Source: Turneriella parva
Lineage (GTDB): Bacteria; Spirochaetota; Leptospiria; Turneriellales; Turneriellaceae
Direction of reading: 5' to 3'
Length of the DNA: 49,648 nt
Assembly: GCA_020719945.1 (NCBI GenBank)
Contig: DYPL01000006.1
Coordinates: 21,597-71,244 of the forward strand
Of the stretch, positions 27,201 through 35,003 are shown piece after piece. The translations under genes were made by a program, and so were the position numbers. Positions within the stretch are counted from its first letter, which is position 1, and the number at the start of each line of letters is the position of its first letter. The notes under the pieces were generated by a model. The model ran no database searches and was not told where the DNA came from. It saw only the letters and a list, made by a program, of their open reading frames with translations.

Positions 27201-27760
27201 ATTTCCAGAAAGAAATTTCCTCTTCCCATAATGTCGCTCAGTTTACCGGCAAGGGCCTGTGCCTTTTCTGTCTCTCCTTGGTACAGCCTGCGGTTGACTT
27301 CTCCAGCAAGGCAGGCGGTAGAGGCAATAAGACCCTCGCTGTGCTCAGCAAGCAGATCATAGTCTATTCGGGGCTTGTAGTAATAACCCTCGGTGTATCC
27401 CTTGGAAGATAATTGAATCAGGTTTTTATATCCCGTTTCGTTTTTTGCCAGCAGAATGAGATGGTAGGCCCTGCCGTCTGCCAGATTTTCCATTTCGCGC
27501 TGCTCGGTGCGGGAACCAGGCGCTACATACATTTCGGAACCAATAATTGGCTTTATTCCGTTCTTTTTAGCGCTCTCGTAAAAATCAATGGTGCCAAACA
27601 TATTGCCGTGGTCTGTCATGGCTACGGCACGCATGCCGGATGCGCTCACATGCTTCATGAGATCTTCAATGCGGATGGCTCCATCTAACAGCGAGTAAAC
27701 CGTGTGAAGATGTAAATGGGTAAAATTCTCGGAGTCGGGTAAAACTAAGCCCTGCGACAT
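24230..27760 (-). CDS. dnaE: DNA polymerase III subunit alpha
   Basis: The replicative polymerase catalytic subunit, 1176 residues (E. coli 1160). From the N-terminus: a PHP domain beginning HLHLHTVYSLLDGA at residue 15, the polymerase core with the catalytic PDIDIDF segment near 408, the GPGRGSAAGSLVAW loop, a helix-hairpin-helix region (LKGIGANAADMI) and an OB domain (KVTVFVVIEGMRTQNRKSGTPLMLVDV) near residue 1000. I chose the ATG at 27760 because MSQGLVLPDSENFTHLHLH is the normal start; the frame stays open 56 codons upstream without family likeness. It leads the dnaE-gatC-methyltransferase run. Confidence 0.97.
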   Translation of the reverse strand: MSQGLVLPDSENFTHLHLHTVYSLLDGAIRIEDLMKHVSASGMRAVAMTDHGNMFGTIDFYESAKKNGIKPIIGSEMYVAPGSRTEQREMENLADGRAYHLILLAKNETGYKNLIQLSSKGYTEGYYYKPRIDYDLLAEHSEGLIASTACLAGEVNRRLYQGETEKAQALAGKLSDIMGRGNFFLEIMHHGLKEETVVAKGAADLAKKMNLPLLLTNDAHFLRREDQKAQEIMLRIQTNKKINDPLNFAFNDEFYVKSPAEMRSIFPELPEAANNTMLVADMVDLNFNFGVPLLPDFQTPRGLSLGEYLDELSRTGLKRLFHGEAPAEYRERLEYELSVIHNMKFDGYFLIVADFIAYARNQKIPVGPGRGSAAGSLVAWSLGITNLDPLKYNLLFERFLNPSRNEMPDIDIDFCRDRREEVIKYVVDKYGEDHVSQIITFGTLSAKAVIKDVARVLDINYQTINSLTKILPDTPGIKLDDALAESPEAKEFLDSTPVGKTLYEVSKKLEGIPRNSGKHAAGVVIAPRPLNTIVPLAKDTSSGSIITQFEKGPLEKVGLVKIDFLGLKNLTVIDYALREIERRHQKLVDLEHLPLDDEKAYELLQTGQTKGIFQVESAGITKLLIQAKPRVFEDIVACIALYRPGPLESGMTASYIERKNGKTPVVYPHPDLKPVLEDTFGTFVYQEQIMLISQIAGGFNMAEADTLRKAMGKKNAEVMDKMKEKFVTGAVQKGHDTKWASDLFDNMAEFAKYGFNKSHSAAYGLITYQTAWLKANYPVEFMKASLDADIETTDKLIGFIKATRDMGIQVLPPDINESNSYFTIINDTTLRYGLLGLKGIGANAADMIMHEKKENGPYRDISDFAVRTEKKILTRKLLESLAFAGAFDSLGVSRATVIDNIDELLRFASRMREDANSDQVSLFSLEDAPPPTLELSLKQEYEFDEKLRLEKDILGLYLTAHPIDSYADSIPYANITRLEDIDDGVSRDRKVTVFVVIEGMRTQNRKSGTPLMLVDVSDHSGKVELRVNKNMYEKFQSLFQPNSVVLIDLRSSIFREDGTIKIFSNIMNISEARSLQQKVSKSFHLLIENLPVTEMQSRIASLKNIISKFSGPNPVYLHYKSQAKPIQVMKVHPTYFVEDTEELLQTLNAAIPGQQFFWRRGGTMDNGSTRVALQKN

Positions 27761-28021
27761 AACGCAAATTTGCAGAGCCGGTACGGGCGTCAAGTGATTG
27801 AAGTGGCGGCCAATTCTGACTTTACGATGGCGAGAATCCGCCGCTGCTTCCATGTCCACGCAATCTATTGGATATGTCTCCAGAATAGTTTGCAGACGGT
27901 TGATTTTTGGAATTCCCGGTTTCGTCAAAAGCAGAATATATTTGACTCCAGAAAATATTCCGGTATAGCAGGTAAGTTTCCCGCAGCGTTTAGGCGGGAT
28001 CTGCGAATAATGCAGAGGGCT

Positions 28022-28693
28022 TCATCGAGAAGGGCTGCTAAAATGAGTACCAAGCGCGCCCCTTATTTCTTCGATAATTTTTTCTCCAAGTCTTTGTTTG
28101 GTGTCTTTCCAGATTTCAGAGCTGCCATCTTTGCGCAGAACCACGAGTTCGTTAAAGTCCGAGCCAAAGCCAGATCCAGGAGCCAGTACATTGTTTAGAA
28201 AAATGGCATTCAGTTTTTTGACCGATAGTTTTATCAGAGCGTTTTCCAACTGGCTGTGCGTCTCTGCGGCAAATCCGTACAGCAGCATATCCCACCGGCG
28301 GCTTGCAAGATCTTCCCCCACCGTTTTTAGAATGTCCGGATTGGGAACCATGTCCCACTGGATGGATTCACTTTTTTTCGCTTTTTCGGAAAGCCGGGTG
28401 GCCGGGCGAAAGTCCGATGGAGCAGCGGCCATCACGAGAATGGCTCCGGGGGCAAGTTCTGACTGCACGGCGGCGAGCATATCGAGAGTCGAAACAACCG
28501 AAATATTTTTTGCTCCGTTTACGGTCGTGGATTTTTTTTCCACCGGGCCGCAGATATAGACTACATCCAATTGTGCTTTAACAGCGGCTTGCGCAATGGC
28601 ATGGCCCATTTTACCCGTAGAGGGATTGGACAAAAACCGCACTGGATCAAAGAACTCGCGGGTTGGTCCAGATGTTACAATTATTTTTGTCAT
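28022..28693 (-). CDS. coaB: Stand-alone phosphopantothenate-cysteine ligase CoaB
   Basis: CoaB joins 4'-phosphopantothenate to cysteine, using CTP in bacteria, in coenzyme A synthesis. The 223 residues contain only the DFP C-terminal ligase domain: [21 protein letters not shown] at the N-terminus, [12 protein letters not shown] and [11 protein letters not shown], and [27 protein letters not shown]. The CoaC decarboxylase half that is fused to it in most bacteria is absent, so a separate coaC should exist elsewhere in the genome. The ATG overlaps the stop of the clc gene by four bases (ATGA), so the two genes are translationally coupled, which is an odd partnership. Confidence 0.93.
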   Translation of the reverse strand: MTKIIVTSGPTREFFDPVRFLSNPSTGKMGHAIAQAAVKAQLDVVYICGPVEKKSTTVNGAKNISVVSTLDMLAAVQSELAPGAILVMAAAPSDFRPATRLSEKAKKSESIQWDMVPNPDILKTVGEDLASRRWDMLLYGFAAETHSQLENALIKLSVKKLNAIFLNNVLAPGSGFGSDFNELVVLRKDGSSEIWKDTKQRLGEKIIEEIRGALGTHFSSPSR

Positions 28694-30807
28694 TCTTCGT
28701 CATCCATCCATGGCGTTCCAAAAAATCTGCGGAACATGTTGTTGGCTTCGCTGATTTTTTTGCTGAGGTTTTCAATGTCTTCCGGTTTGCCTACAATCGT
28801 CAACTGATCATTAGGCTGCAGCGCGTAATTGGGGCCCGGAATGATATTGCTGACCTGGTCCTGCTGCCGCAATCCTATTACAGTCAAATTATATGTCGCG
28901 CGCAGATCTATTTCCCGCAGCGTTTTGCTCACCCATTCGCGGGGAGCCGTAACCGTCTCAATGTGAAACTCGTTGCCAAGGTGGAGATAATTGGACCGCT
29001 CTGTGCCAGCCTGTTCAATTAGCACATTCTGGGTTCCTCTTTTGACCACTTCGCGATTATAGACAGAGACAATTTCTTTTCTTGTGACATAAGCAACAGG
29101 TTTCATGGTTTCGGCATTTTCGAGCACGGGCAAAAATACTGAATCCACCTGGTCCATTATTTCGAGAGCAGCGGCAAGAGACTGTTCGGGAAAAAGATAG
29201 TACTCATGGTCCTGCGCTATTTCTTCTGCTATCACAAAATGGTATAGCTGGGTAGAGTGAATGTATTCGCGTATTTTTTCGAGAGAAATTGTTCCAATAA
29301 ATCTACCATGAGGTGAAATAACAAATCCATTGGAAAACGGCGAATGCAGAAATCCCTCAATGACATTTCCAAAGCTTGCACTTGCCTTGATTAAATTAAT
29401 TCGGCGGTGCATTACTTCGGATACGGTAAAGTTTTCCATGACCGAAAGCTCCATCCCCTGGTGCAGTTGTATTCCTTCCTTTTTAAGTGAACGTGAGTAC
29501 AGGGAGCCGCGCAGAAAATGGCGAGAGGTGAGCATGGACGTAGCGACGACTATGAGAACCGGAAGCAGGCTCTCGTAATTGCGGCTGAGTTCAAAAAAAA
29601 GTGTGATGGTAAAAAGTGGAGCCTGGGTGAGCCCGGCCATTACAGACGCCATACCCGCTAAGGCCCATGTTCCAGCAGAGACGCTTACAGACGGTGCGGC
29701 CAGATTCAGAAGAGAAGAGAACAGCGCACCCGTTCCCGCTCCGAGGAACAGAGCCGGAATCAGCGTCCCGCCCGACCCACCGCTTCCAAGCGATAAGGAT
29801 GTTGCAATAATTTTGAGCAGCAGCACGGTAAGCAGAACGAGAGGTGCCGCCATATAGGCAGAATGAATTGTTTCGGCAGTCTTGCCCTGCAGCAGATTGT
29901 TAATTAAAGAGTAGCCCTCACCGAGCACAAACGGAAACAGAAGAGCAATGAGCCCCAGCAGCAGGCCACCAAGGGCGGGCCGGGTATATAAGGGCAGTCG
30001 CGTTTTAGAAAACAGATTGCCGGATACTTCGAGACTGCGAACAAACAAAACGTTTACGAGTCCACCAAGAACACCGAGCAGCCCAAAGTACAGGAGTTCG
30101 CCGGGTCCTCCAAAAGAATATTCCGGCGAATACAGGGGGTGGGCAAATTCCCCAAAACTCTGCGCAAAAGCAGTGGCTGCAACGGCAGCGACCACAATCA
30201 TGGAGAACGTATTGAGAGTAAAATCTGCCAGTAGAATTTCGAGGGCAAAGAAGGATCCTGCTATGGGTGCATGGAAGGCGGCAGCTATGCCCGCAGCGGA
30301 TCCCGCTCCTATCAGAGTTCTGCGGAAGGTTTCCGGAAAGTGAAACAGTTTGCCAAAGAAGCCGCCGAGTCCACCACCTATGTGAACCACGGGTCCCTCT
30401 TTGCCGGCAGACCCGCCCGTGCCGAGTGTAATTGCAGACGCCAAAAAGCGGGAAAATACGTCGCGCAGCCGCGAGTACGATTTATCTACGCGGAGCATGC
30501 GAATGGTTGCCTCTACCCCACCCGTTCCCTTACGTTTACCCTGGACATGGTACTGGATGAGTCCTGCCGCAAGACCGCCCGCTGCAGGAAACAAAAATAT
30601 CCAGAAACCGGCATGTGGATTTTGAAAGGTGAGATGGGCGAGAACTTCTATGAAAAGTTTGAGCAAAAGAGCCGCTGCCGCTACGGCAATTCCCGTAAAA
30701 ACGGCAGCGACCAGCAGAATTACCTTTTTATTGATACCCAGTTTATCGCGGGCAAAACGGAGAATTTTTTCGCGTAGTACCCGTGTCGGGAAAAAAAGCC
30801 TTTTCAT
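28690..30807 (-). CDS. ClC-family chloride channel/antiporter with CBS pair and TrkA-C domain
   Basis: 705 residues in three parts. Residues 30-440 are the ClC membrane domain with about ten or more helices, including [20 protein letters not shown], where the gating glutamate of the GKEGP loop is kept, and [21 protein letters not shown]. The Ser of the usual GSGIP anion-site loop is not seen: the corresponding place appears to read KGTGGVEA. Residues about 460-600 form a CBS pair ([24 protein letters not shown]), a likely nucleotide-sensing regulator. Residues about 620-700 are a TrkA-C domain ([37 protein letters not shown]). The combination suggests ligand-gated Cl- or H+/Cl- transport; the ion preference is uncertain. 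It overlaps coaB by four bases. Confidence 0.9.
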   Translation of the reverse strand: MKRLFFPTRVLREKILRFARDKLGINKKVILLVAAVFTGIAVAAAALLLKLFIEVLAHLTFQNPHAGFWIFLFPAAGGLAAGLIQYHVQGKRKGTGGVEATIRMLRVDKSYSRLRDVFSRFLASAITLGTGGSAGKEGPVVHIGGGLGGFFGKLFHFPETFRRTLIGAGSAAGIAAAFHAPIAGSFFALEILLADFTLNTFSMIVVAAVAATAFAQSFGEFAHPLYSPEYSFGGPGELLYFGLLGVLGGLVNVLFVRSLEVSGNLFSKTRLPLYTRPALGGLLLGLIALLFPFVLGEGYSLINNLLQGKTAETIHSAYMAAPLVLLTVLLLKIIATSLSLGSGGSGGTLIPALFLGAGTGALFSSLLNLAAPSVSVSAGTWALAGMASVMAGLTQAPLFTITLFFELSRNYESLLPVLIVVATSMLTSRHFLRGSLYSRSLKKEGIQLHQGMELSVMENFTVSEVMHRRINLIKASASFGNVIEGFLHSPFSNGFVISPHGRFIGTISLEKIREYIHSTQLYHFVIAEEIAQDHEYYLFPEQSLAAALEIMDQVDSVFLPVLENAETMKPVAYVTRKEIVSVYNREVVKRGTQNVLIEQAGTERSNYLHLGNEFHIETVTAPREWVSKTLREIDLRATYNLTVIGLRQQDQVSNIIPGPNYALQPNDQLTIVGKPEDIENLSKKISEANNMFRRFFGTPWMDDEE

Positions 30808-30858
30808 TTCTCTCCTGACAAGAACCCCTGTGCAGTACCAGAAAGGGCGGGTTTCATA

Positions 30859-31215
30859 TTAGATGATTTTTTTGACTTCCTCAGGAGGCCTGCCCAGGAC
30901 AGCGCGCTGACCGCGAATCACGATTGGGCGCTCTATGAGAATAGGATACTGGTGGAGATAATCGATGAGATCCGCGTCGCTCAGATCTTTGTTTTTGAGG
31001 CCAAGGTCTTTATAGAGAGGTTCCGATTTGCGGAATATATCGCGAGGCTTTTTGCCCATTTTGCGCAGTACTTCGGAAAGTTCTGCCGGAGTGGGTGGTT
31101 CAGCGAGATAATCTCTTACCTCTGGTTCAATGCCTTTGTCCCGGATAATTTGTAGAGCTTCCCGGCTTTTGCGGCAGCGGGCATTGTAGTAGATAACAAC
31201 TTTTGAGAGAATCAT
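30859..31215 (-). CDS. ArsC-family arsenate reductase (glutaredoxin type)
   Basis: A 118-residue thioredoxin-fold protein with the family's N-terminal YYNARCRKSREAL (catalytic Cys14), then EVRDYLAEPPTPAELSEVL and a C-terminal YPILIERPIVIRGQRAVLGRPPEEV in which the arginine that positions the anion is kept. It matches E. coli ArsC/YfgD in plan. No arsR, arsB or acr3 gene is adjacent, so it may be a general disulfide reductase of the YffB/YfgD kind rather than part of an ars operon. A single gene, located between the clc-coaB operon and the tRNA. Confidence 0.9.
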   Translation of the reverse strand: MILSKVVIYYNARCRKSREALQIIRDKGIEPEVRDYLAEPPTPAELSEVLRKMGKKPRDIFRKSEPLYKDLGLKNKDLSDADLIDYLHQYPILIERPIVIRGQRAVLGRPPEEVKKII

Positions 31216-31350
31216 GGCGGTTTTCTGAGGAGCGACGACATAGCCATTAATCAGAAAGGAAACAAACAGTCAAGCTTTTTCACACTGAGCCGATATAGTC
31301 GGGAGGTTGTGCTTGACAAATTGTTTCATGAATTTGCTCTTTGAGCTGTC

Positions 31351-31423
31351 GTTCCCATAGCTCAGATGGATAGAGCAGTGCCCTCCTAAGGCGAAGACCC
31401 AGGTTCGACTCCTGGTGGGGACA
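31351..31423 (+). tRNA. tRNA-Arg (anticodon CCT)
   Basis: A 73-base cloverleaf: acceptor GTTCCCA/TGGGGAC, D-arm GCTC...GAGC, anticodon loop CTCCTAA with CCT at its centre, T-arm CCAGG-TTCGACT-CCTGG and discriminator A. The CCA end is not encoded. The anticodon stem ends with a G-A mismatch at its outer pair. TTGACA at 31313-31318 may be its -35 element; no good -10 is visible. The NlpC/P60 gene begins 25 bases after it without a terminator. Confidence 0.95.
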
Positions 31424-31448
31424 CACATAAAAACGGAGAATACAAAGA

Positions 31449-32504
31449 ATGAAAAAAATACTACTCACTGCCATTGTTATGGTTTCGGCGTTGAGCGCAG
31501 CAGAAACCGAAACTGCCCCCAAATTTTTACAAAACGAACTGCAAAAGCAGTGCGGTACCGAGAGAATGGCAGCCTATTACAACGCCATGCTTCCCGTTGC
31601 AAACCAGATGCAAAACACACCAGAGTATCAATCTACCATTGTGGAGGTTGTGCCTGTTGCCTGTGAACTGGAATTTGATCCCTGGCGCATGAGACTTGCT
31701 TTTCAGTTAGGTCACTACGGATCCGGTAATGGTCTTACCGGTGCCACAATTGCGTTTATGACCAAGTTGATACAGGACAGGTCCATGGGCAAAGAAACCT
31801 ATGTGCACCTTGGCAAACAAAGAGAGGGCCTTGCTCAAAGCCTTGGAGAGGATGAAGCAGACTCTGCCGTGACCTCGGCACTAAACGCCAATTTAAGGCA
31901 AATCCAGATGGACACGCTTTTGCGCTTGTACGAAGGTTTGCGGAAAAAAGGATTGTCCCAGGAGGAAGCAACGGGAAAACTGCAGGCCAGCCTCCCCGAA
32001 CTGCGCAAAAGAATCACTCTCCAGGATCTGCGCAAACTGGAAGAAGAACTTCTTACATTGCAGCCTCAGCAGGAATCTTTTCCTGCCCCCTCGCCATCCG
32101 GCGATGCAAAGGCATGGGACGAAAAAAAACTTCATGCGTTTGTAGAAGAATGGCTTGGCGCTCCCTATAGATGGGGTGGCGTTACTAAAATGGGAGTAGA
32201 TTGTTCCGGGTTTGTCGTACTCGCAGCTTCGTCACAATTTCCAGATCTGGCATTGCCTCGTTCGGCTCGCCAGCTGGCAAAAACGGGCAGTGAAATTACA
32301 CGTCGCTCTGATTTGCGGCCCGGCGATTTTATCTTTTTCTCTGCCGATAAAAATAAGAGTTCTATTACACATGTGGGCGTGTATCTCGGTTCCGAAGAGT
32401 TTGCCCATGCATCATCTAAAAGAGGCGTGACCGTATCTTCGCTTCGCAGCTCGTATTACCTTGAACGCTATGTTTCAGCCACACGGATTTACCCGATTCA
32501 TTGA
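31449..32504 (+). CDS. Secreted NlpC/P60 cell-wall endopeptidase
   Basis: 351 residues with a signal peptide (MKKILLTAIVMVSALSAAE), a helical N-terminal half of no known family and a C-terminal NlpC/P60 domain from about residue 225. The catalytic triad is present: Cys in GVDCSGFVVLA (near 252), His in ITHVGVYLG (near 308) and a third polar/His residue in FAHASSKRGV (near 321). LGAPYRWGGVTKMG precedes the Cys as in D,L-endopeptidases of this family. GGAG lies 12 bases upstream of the ATG. The downstream gene begins within its last 40 bases, so they share a transcript, possibly with the tRNA. Confidence 0.92.
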   Translation: MKKILLTAIVMVSALSAAETETAPKFLQNELQKQCGTERMAAYYNAMLPVANQMQNTPEYQSTIVEVVPVACELEFDPWRMRLAFQLGHYGSGNGLTGATIAFMTKLIQDRSMGKETYVHLGKQREGLAQSLGEDEADSAVTSALNANLRQIQMDTLLRLYEGLRKKGLSQEEATGKLQASLPELRKRITLQDLRKLEEELLTLQPQQESFPAPSPSGDAKAWDEKKLHAFVEEWLGAPYRWGGVTKMGVDCSGFVVLAASSQFPDLALPRSARQLAKTGSEITRRSDLRPGDFIFFSADKNKSSITHVGVYLGSEEFAHASSKRGVTVSSLRSSYYLERYVSATRIYPIH

Positions 32505-33084
32505 ACTTCCCCGCAATTATCTTTTTTTTAAAAGACTGCCATCCATATTTTCCATGAAAGTGATTTCTGTGGGGAATCCAACACCCTCCGGAATCTGGCA
32601 TTTTGTACGAATTAACGGACAGGAACTCAATGTTCTTTCTGAAAAGCCGCTTGTGCCGGGCAACCTGTACCAGATCAAGAAAACGTTCTTTAACAAGCTC
32701 GCCATCGTATCGGAGCAGGGGCCGGCAGAAAAAGCAGCTACAGGTGAGACAACAGTTGTCCCGGATCCCGGGTATTCCATTTTTGCAGAGAGTGGGTTTC
32801 ATCAGATCTTTCAGATTATTCTGGAGCAGGAAAAAGACGCACAGTTCAACCGCGTGAGTGGGGGATATTCCTTCTCGCTGCCTGTTTTGGGCATTGGCAA
32901 ACTGGAGGGATTTTTTCGGGAAAGCCAGATGGACTATACGCTGCTGCTTTCTTTGCCGGGAGTGGTCGATTCAGAGGATAACCGGGATAGAGTACAGGCC
33001 GTGGCAGCCATGTTTCCCGGAATTCATTCTATTCGCTTTGTAACGACTTTGCCTGTTGGCCCCAGTATCGATATGTTTACTTAA
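32470..33084 (+). CDS. Hypothetical protein, 204 aa
   Basis: I do not recognise the family. The protein is soluble, without signal or membrane segment. The N-terminal half has beta-rich GIWHFVRINGQELNVLSEKPLVPGNLYQI, and the C-terminal half (YSFSLPVLGIGKLEGFFRESQMDYTLLLSLP onwards) faintly resembles the C-terminal domain of flagellar hook-length control proteins (FliK), with a beta strand pair followed by LLLSLPG and a helical end. This resemblance is weak. The start is ATG at 32470 (TTG at 32461 and ATG at 32554 are alternatives) and overlaps the NlpC/P60 gene by 35 bases. Its stop overlaps the stop of the convergent gene by eight bases. Confidence 0.6.
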   Translation: MFQPHGFTRFIELPRNYLFFKRLPSIFSMKVISVGNPTPSGIWHFVRINGQELNVLSEKPLVPGNLYQIKKTFFNKLAIVSEQGPAEKAATGETTVVPDPGYSIFAESGFHQIFQIILEQEKDAQFNRVSGGYSFSLPVLGIGKLEGFFRESQMDYTLLLSLPGVVDSEDNRDRVQAVAAMFPGIHSIRFVTTLPVGPSIDMFT

Positions 33085-33532
33085 CTGCCATGCTGTTGGC
33101 TTTTTTGTAAACCTGGATGAGGTCCGAGGGTGACAAGGTTTCGTCGGCGCGGGAAGAAGGAGTGAAAAGGCCAAGTTTGCGGGCATCTTCAAAATAATAC
33201 ACGGGCTGGCGGGTAATATTAGTGAGCCAGCTCGTTTTAAAATCATAACGTTCCATGATTAACTTGGCAAATTCTTTTTTGAGAATGGGTCTGTCTGTGC
33301 GGGGGAGCTCCATTCCCTGTCCGGCCAGAAACTGGTCAACAGCCTTCTCCGAAGGATGTTCTGTTTGCCCTGAACCGGGCTTTTCGCTGTAAAAAAATGA
33401 ATAATAGATGAGCTGGCGCGCGTGATCGATCGTAGCCATAGAGCCCTGCATAATATCGCCAAGGAAATCCTGGCTCCACGCTTGGGTCGTTAAGCCGAGA
33501 GATAAAATGGTGCTTGCGATTAGTTTTTTCAT
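33077..33532 (-). CDS. Exported hypothetical protein, SLH-like region
   Basis: 151 residues with a clear signal peptide (MKKLIASTILSLGLTTQAWSQ) and no lipobox. The body contains RPILKKEFAKLIMERYDF followed by YYFEDARKLGLFTPSSRADETLSPSDLIQVYKKA, which follows the helix-turn plan of a single SLH-like repeat as seen in some spirochaetal exported proteins; I would not claim function. It ends eight bases inside the convergent hypothetical gene. A pair of overlapping palindromes lies 20-40 bases before its start (see 33552), so it may be under a dedicated repressor. Confidence 0.7.
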   Translation of the reverse strand: MKKLIASTILSLGLTTQAWSQDFLGDIMQGSMATIDHARQLIYYSFFYSEKPGSGQTEHPSEKAVDQFLAGQGMELPRTDRPILKKEFAKLIMERYDFKTSWLTNITRQPVYYFEDARKLGLFTPSSRADETLSPSDLIQVYKKANSMAVK

Positions 33533-33551
33533 ATGTATACTCTAAGAGACG

Positions 33552-33572
33552 TACCCTACAGGGTAATATTAC
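33552..33572. promoter_or_regulatory. Overlapping palindromes, candidate operator
   Basis: TACCCTACAGGGTA is a TACCCT-AC-AGGGTA inverted repeat and is immediately overlapped by GTAATATTAC, a perfect ten-bp palindrome. They lie 20-40 bases upstream of the exported protein gene at 33532. The first resembles operators of CsoR-type copper repressors; no such regulator is in the window. Confidence 0.35.
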
Positions 33573-33749
33573 AAAAATATCGGCAATCGTACAGCTTTTT
33601 TTTAGGTAACCTCAGAAAAGTCTTCCGGGAAAATACGAATATCTTTTCAGAATGTAAAGTAAATGTAAAAAAAATGTAGACAAGATGTTTGCCAATGCCA
33701 TATTGAATGGCGCAATGCGCAGACTTTCAAAATACTTTAGGAGAAAACA

Positions 33750-34091
33750 ATGAAATTAGCCAAAACAGTAATGAGTTTAACTCTGGGCCTCGCCCTTTCC
33801 GCTTCCGTTTATGCAGACGGTGCAGCAAAATTCGCTCAGGGTGGTTGCACAGCCTGCCACCAGCCAGCTGTAGACACAGCGGGACCATCTCTCAAAGCAA
33901 TCTCTGCAGCCTATAAAGGGAATGAAGCTGCTCTTATCTCTTTCTTAGCTGGCAAAGGCGCACCCAAATTAGCAACAGGTCGCTTCGCTGGTCAGTTCGA
34001 GACCCTCATGAAGCCACAGGTAGCAAACGGATCCGCTAAGTGGACAGCTGCTGAGCGCATCGATGTTGCCAAGCACATCATGAAAAAATAA
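33750..34091 (+). CDS. Monoheme class I c-type cytochrome
   Basis: 113 residues with a signal peptide (cleavage likely near YADG, residue 21-24), the heme site CTACH at Cys33, Cys36 and His37, GPSLKAISAAYKG as the usual following helix, and a probable axial Met87 in ETLMKPQ. This is the compact cytochrome c551/c552 type, a soluble periplasmic electron carrier. AGGAG lies six bases from the ATG. A multiheme cytochrome gene follows after 136 bases that hold a nested hairpin, so the pair probably forms one electron-transfer unit, with expression separately tuned by the RNA structure. Confidence 0.93.
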   Translation: MKLAKTVMSLTLGLALSASVYADGAAKFAQGGCTACHQPAVDTAGPSLKAISAAYKGNEAALISFLAGKGAPKLATGRFAGQFETLMKPQVANGSAKWTAAERIDVAKHIMKK

Positions 34092-34111
34092 GTTTGTCGT
34101 AAAAGCAGGAT

Positions 34112-34171
34112 TTGCCATTTAGGCCTTGTCATTCTTTGCGGTTTAAGCCGCAAAAATACGGCCAGTGGCAA
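34112..34171 (+). other. Nested intercistronic hairpin between two cytochrome genes
   Basis: Three coaxial inverted repeats: outer TTGCCA (34112-34117) with TGGCAA (34166-34171), middle GGCC (34122-34125) with GGCC (34160-34163), inner TTTGCGG (34135-34141) with CCGCAAA (34148-34154). No T-run follows, so it is not a simple terminator; an mRNA-stabilising or processing element is likely. Confidence 0.6.
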
Positions 34172-34227
34172 TTTCTCCTTCTATAGATATAAAGCCGTTC
34201 AGAGCGGCAATTCTACCGGAGATTTTT

Positions 34228-34959
34228 ATGAACGTGAAACTGTATGTACTCGCGGCTTCTGTAGCCGCATTGATTGGCGGAGTAGGGTATGCCACAGGTC
34301 CCCACCAGGATCTCGATTGTCTCGGCTGCCACGATCCCCACTATGCAAAAGCAGAAAAGCTGTTTAAAGTAAGAAACGACGTGCTCATTAACCCGAGAAC
34401 GGGAACCAAAATTGATCACACATCGGCTCTTTGTCTTGGTTGCCACAATATTCACCAGTTTGGCGGGGGAGACGTAAAACCAATCCATCTGCACATGACA
34501 CACCCGGTGAACATTGTACCCAATCCAAAGATTGCAAAAGTGCCGGATCAGCTTTTGCGCGACGGAATGCTCCAGTGCGTAAGCTGCCACGATCCACACC
34601 CATCTAATCCTAACTGGAAGTATCTCCGCGTAGATTCTACCGGTGGAGCCAAAGTTGGGCAGTTTTGTTTGGCATGTCACCCTGCTAAAGCAGACACTTC
34701 CTTCTATGGAATTGCTCAGGCAGATATCGACTTTTTCTCTTCCATGAACGAGGACAAGGGTCCAAGCAACTTTAAGTCGTCAGAGCTATCTATCGTGAGC
34801 CCTACCTCCAACTATGTTCATCCCTTTGGGAAATATGACAACAGCATCCAGCCTGCTTATAAAACAGCGGCTATGCAACCTTGGATTTGGGCACCCGAAC
34901 CAGACATGTTACCCGAAGATCTGAAAAAGCTGATGCAGGAAAACCAGCCTGCAGAATAA
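34228..34959 (+). CDS. Four-heme c-type cytochrome (paired-CXXCH type)
   Basis: 243 residues with a signal peptide (MNVKLYVLAASVAALIGGVGYATG) and four heme-binding motifs: CLGCH at Cys31, CLGCH at Cys69, CVSCH at Cys117 and CLACH at Cys147. Several extra histidines (DPHY, NIH, HLHMTH, DPHPS) can serve as axial ligands, and the CxxCHDPH arrangement is that of the doubled-CXXCH cytochromes found in periplasmic respiratory chains. The C-terminal 90 residues have no heme. The start at 34228 has GGAG upstream; the frame opens 21 codons earlier without need. It ends at a strong terminator. The electron acceptor is unknown. Confidence 0.93.
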   Translation: MNVKLYVLAASVAALIGGVGYATGPHQDLDCLGCHDPHYAKAEKLFKVRNDVLINPRTGTKIDHTSALCLGCHNIHQFGGGDVKPIHLHMTHPVNIVPNPKIAKVPDQLLRDGMLQCVSCHDPHPSNPNWKYLRVDSTGGAKVGQFCLACHPAKADTSFYGIAQADIDFFSSMNEDKGPSNFKSSELSIVSPTSNYVHPFGKYDNSIQPAYKTAAMQPWIWAPEPDMLPEDLKKLMQENQPAE

Positions 34960-34964
34960 CCCGG

Positions 34965-34987
34965 GCCCGCTTCGGCGGGCTTTTTTT
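34965..34987 (+). terminator. Rho-independent terminator after the multiheme cytochrome
   Basis: GCCCGC-TTCG-GCGGGC followed by seven T residues: a very stable UUCG-capped stem. It ends the two-cytochrome transcript just before the convergent cyclophilin gene; on the opposite strand no T-run follows the stem. Confidence 0.95.
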
Positions 34988-35003
34988 ATTTAGGTTCCAA
35001 CGC

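Noticed and set aside
30859-31215. An arsenic resistance operon
   Set aside because: Only the ArsC-like reductase is present; no arsR, arsB, acr3 or arsA gene adjoins it.
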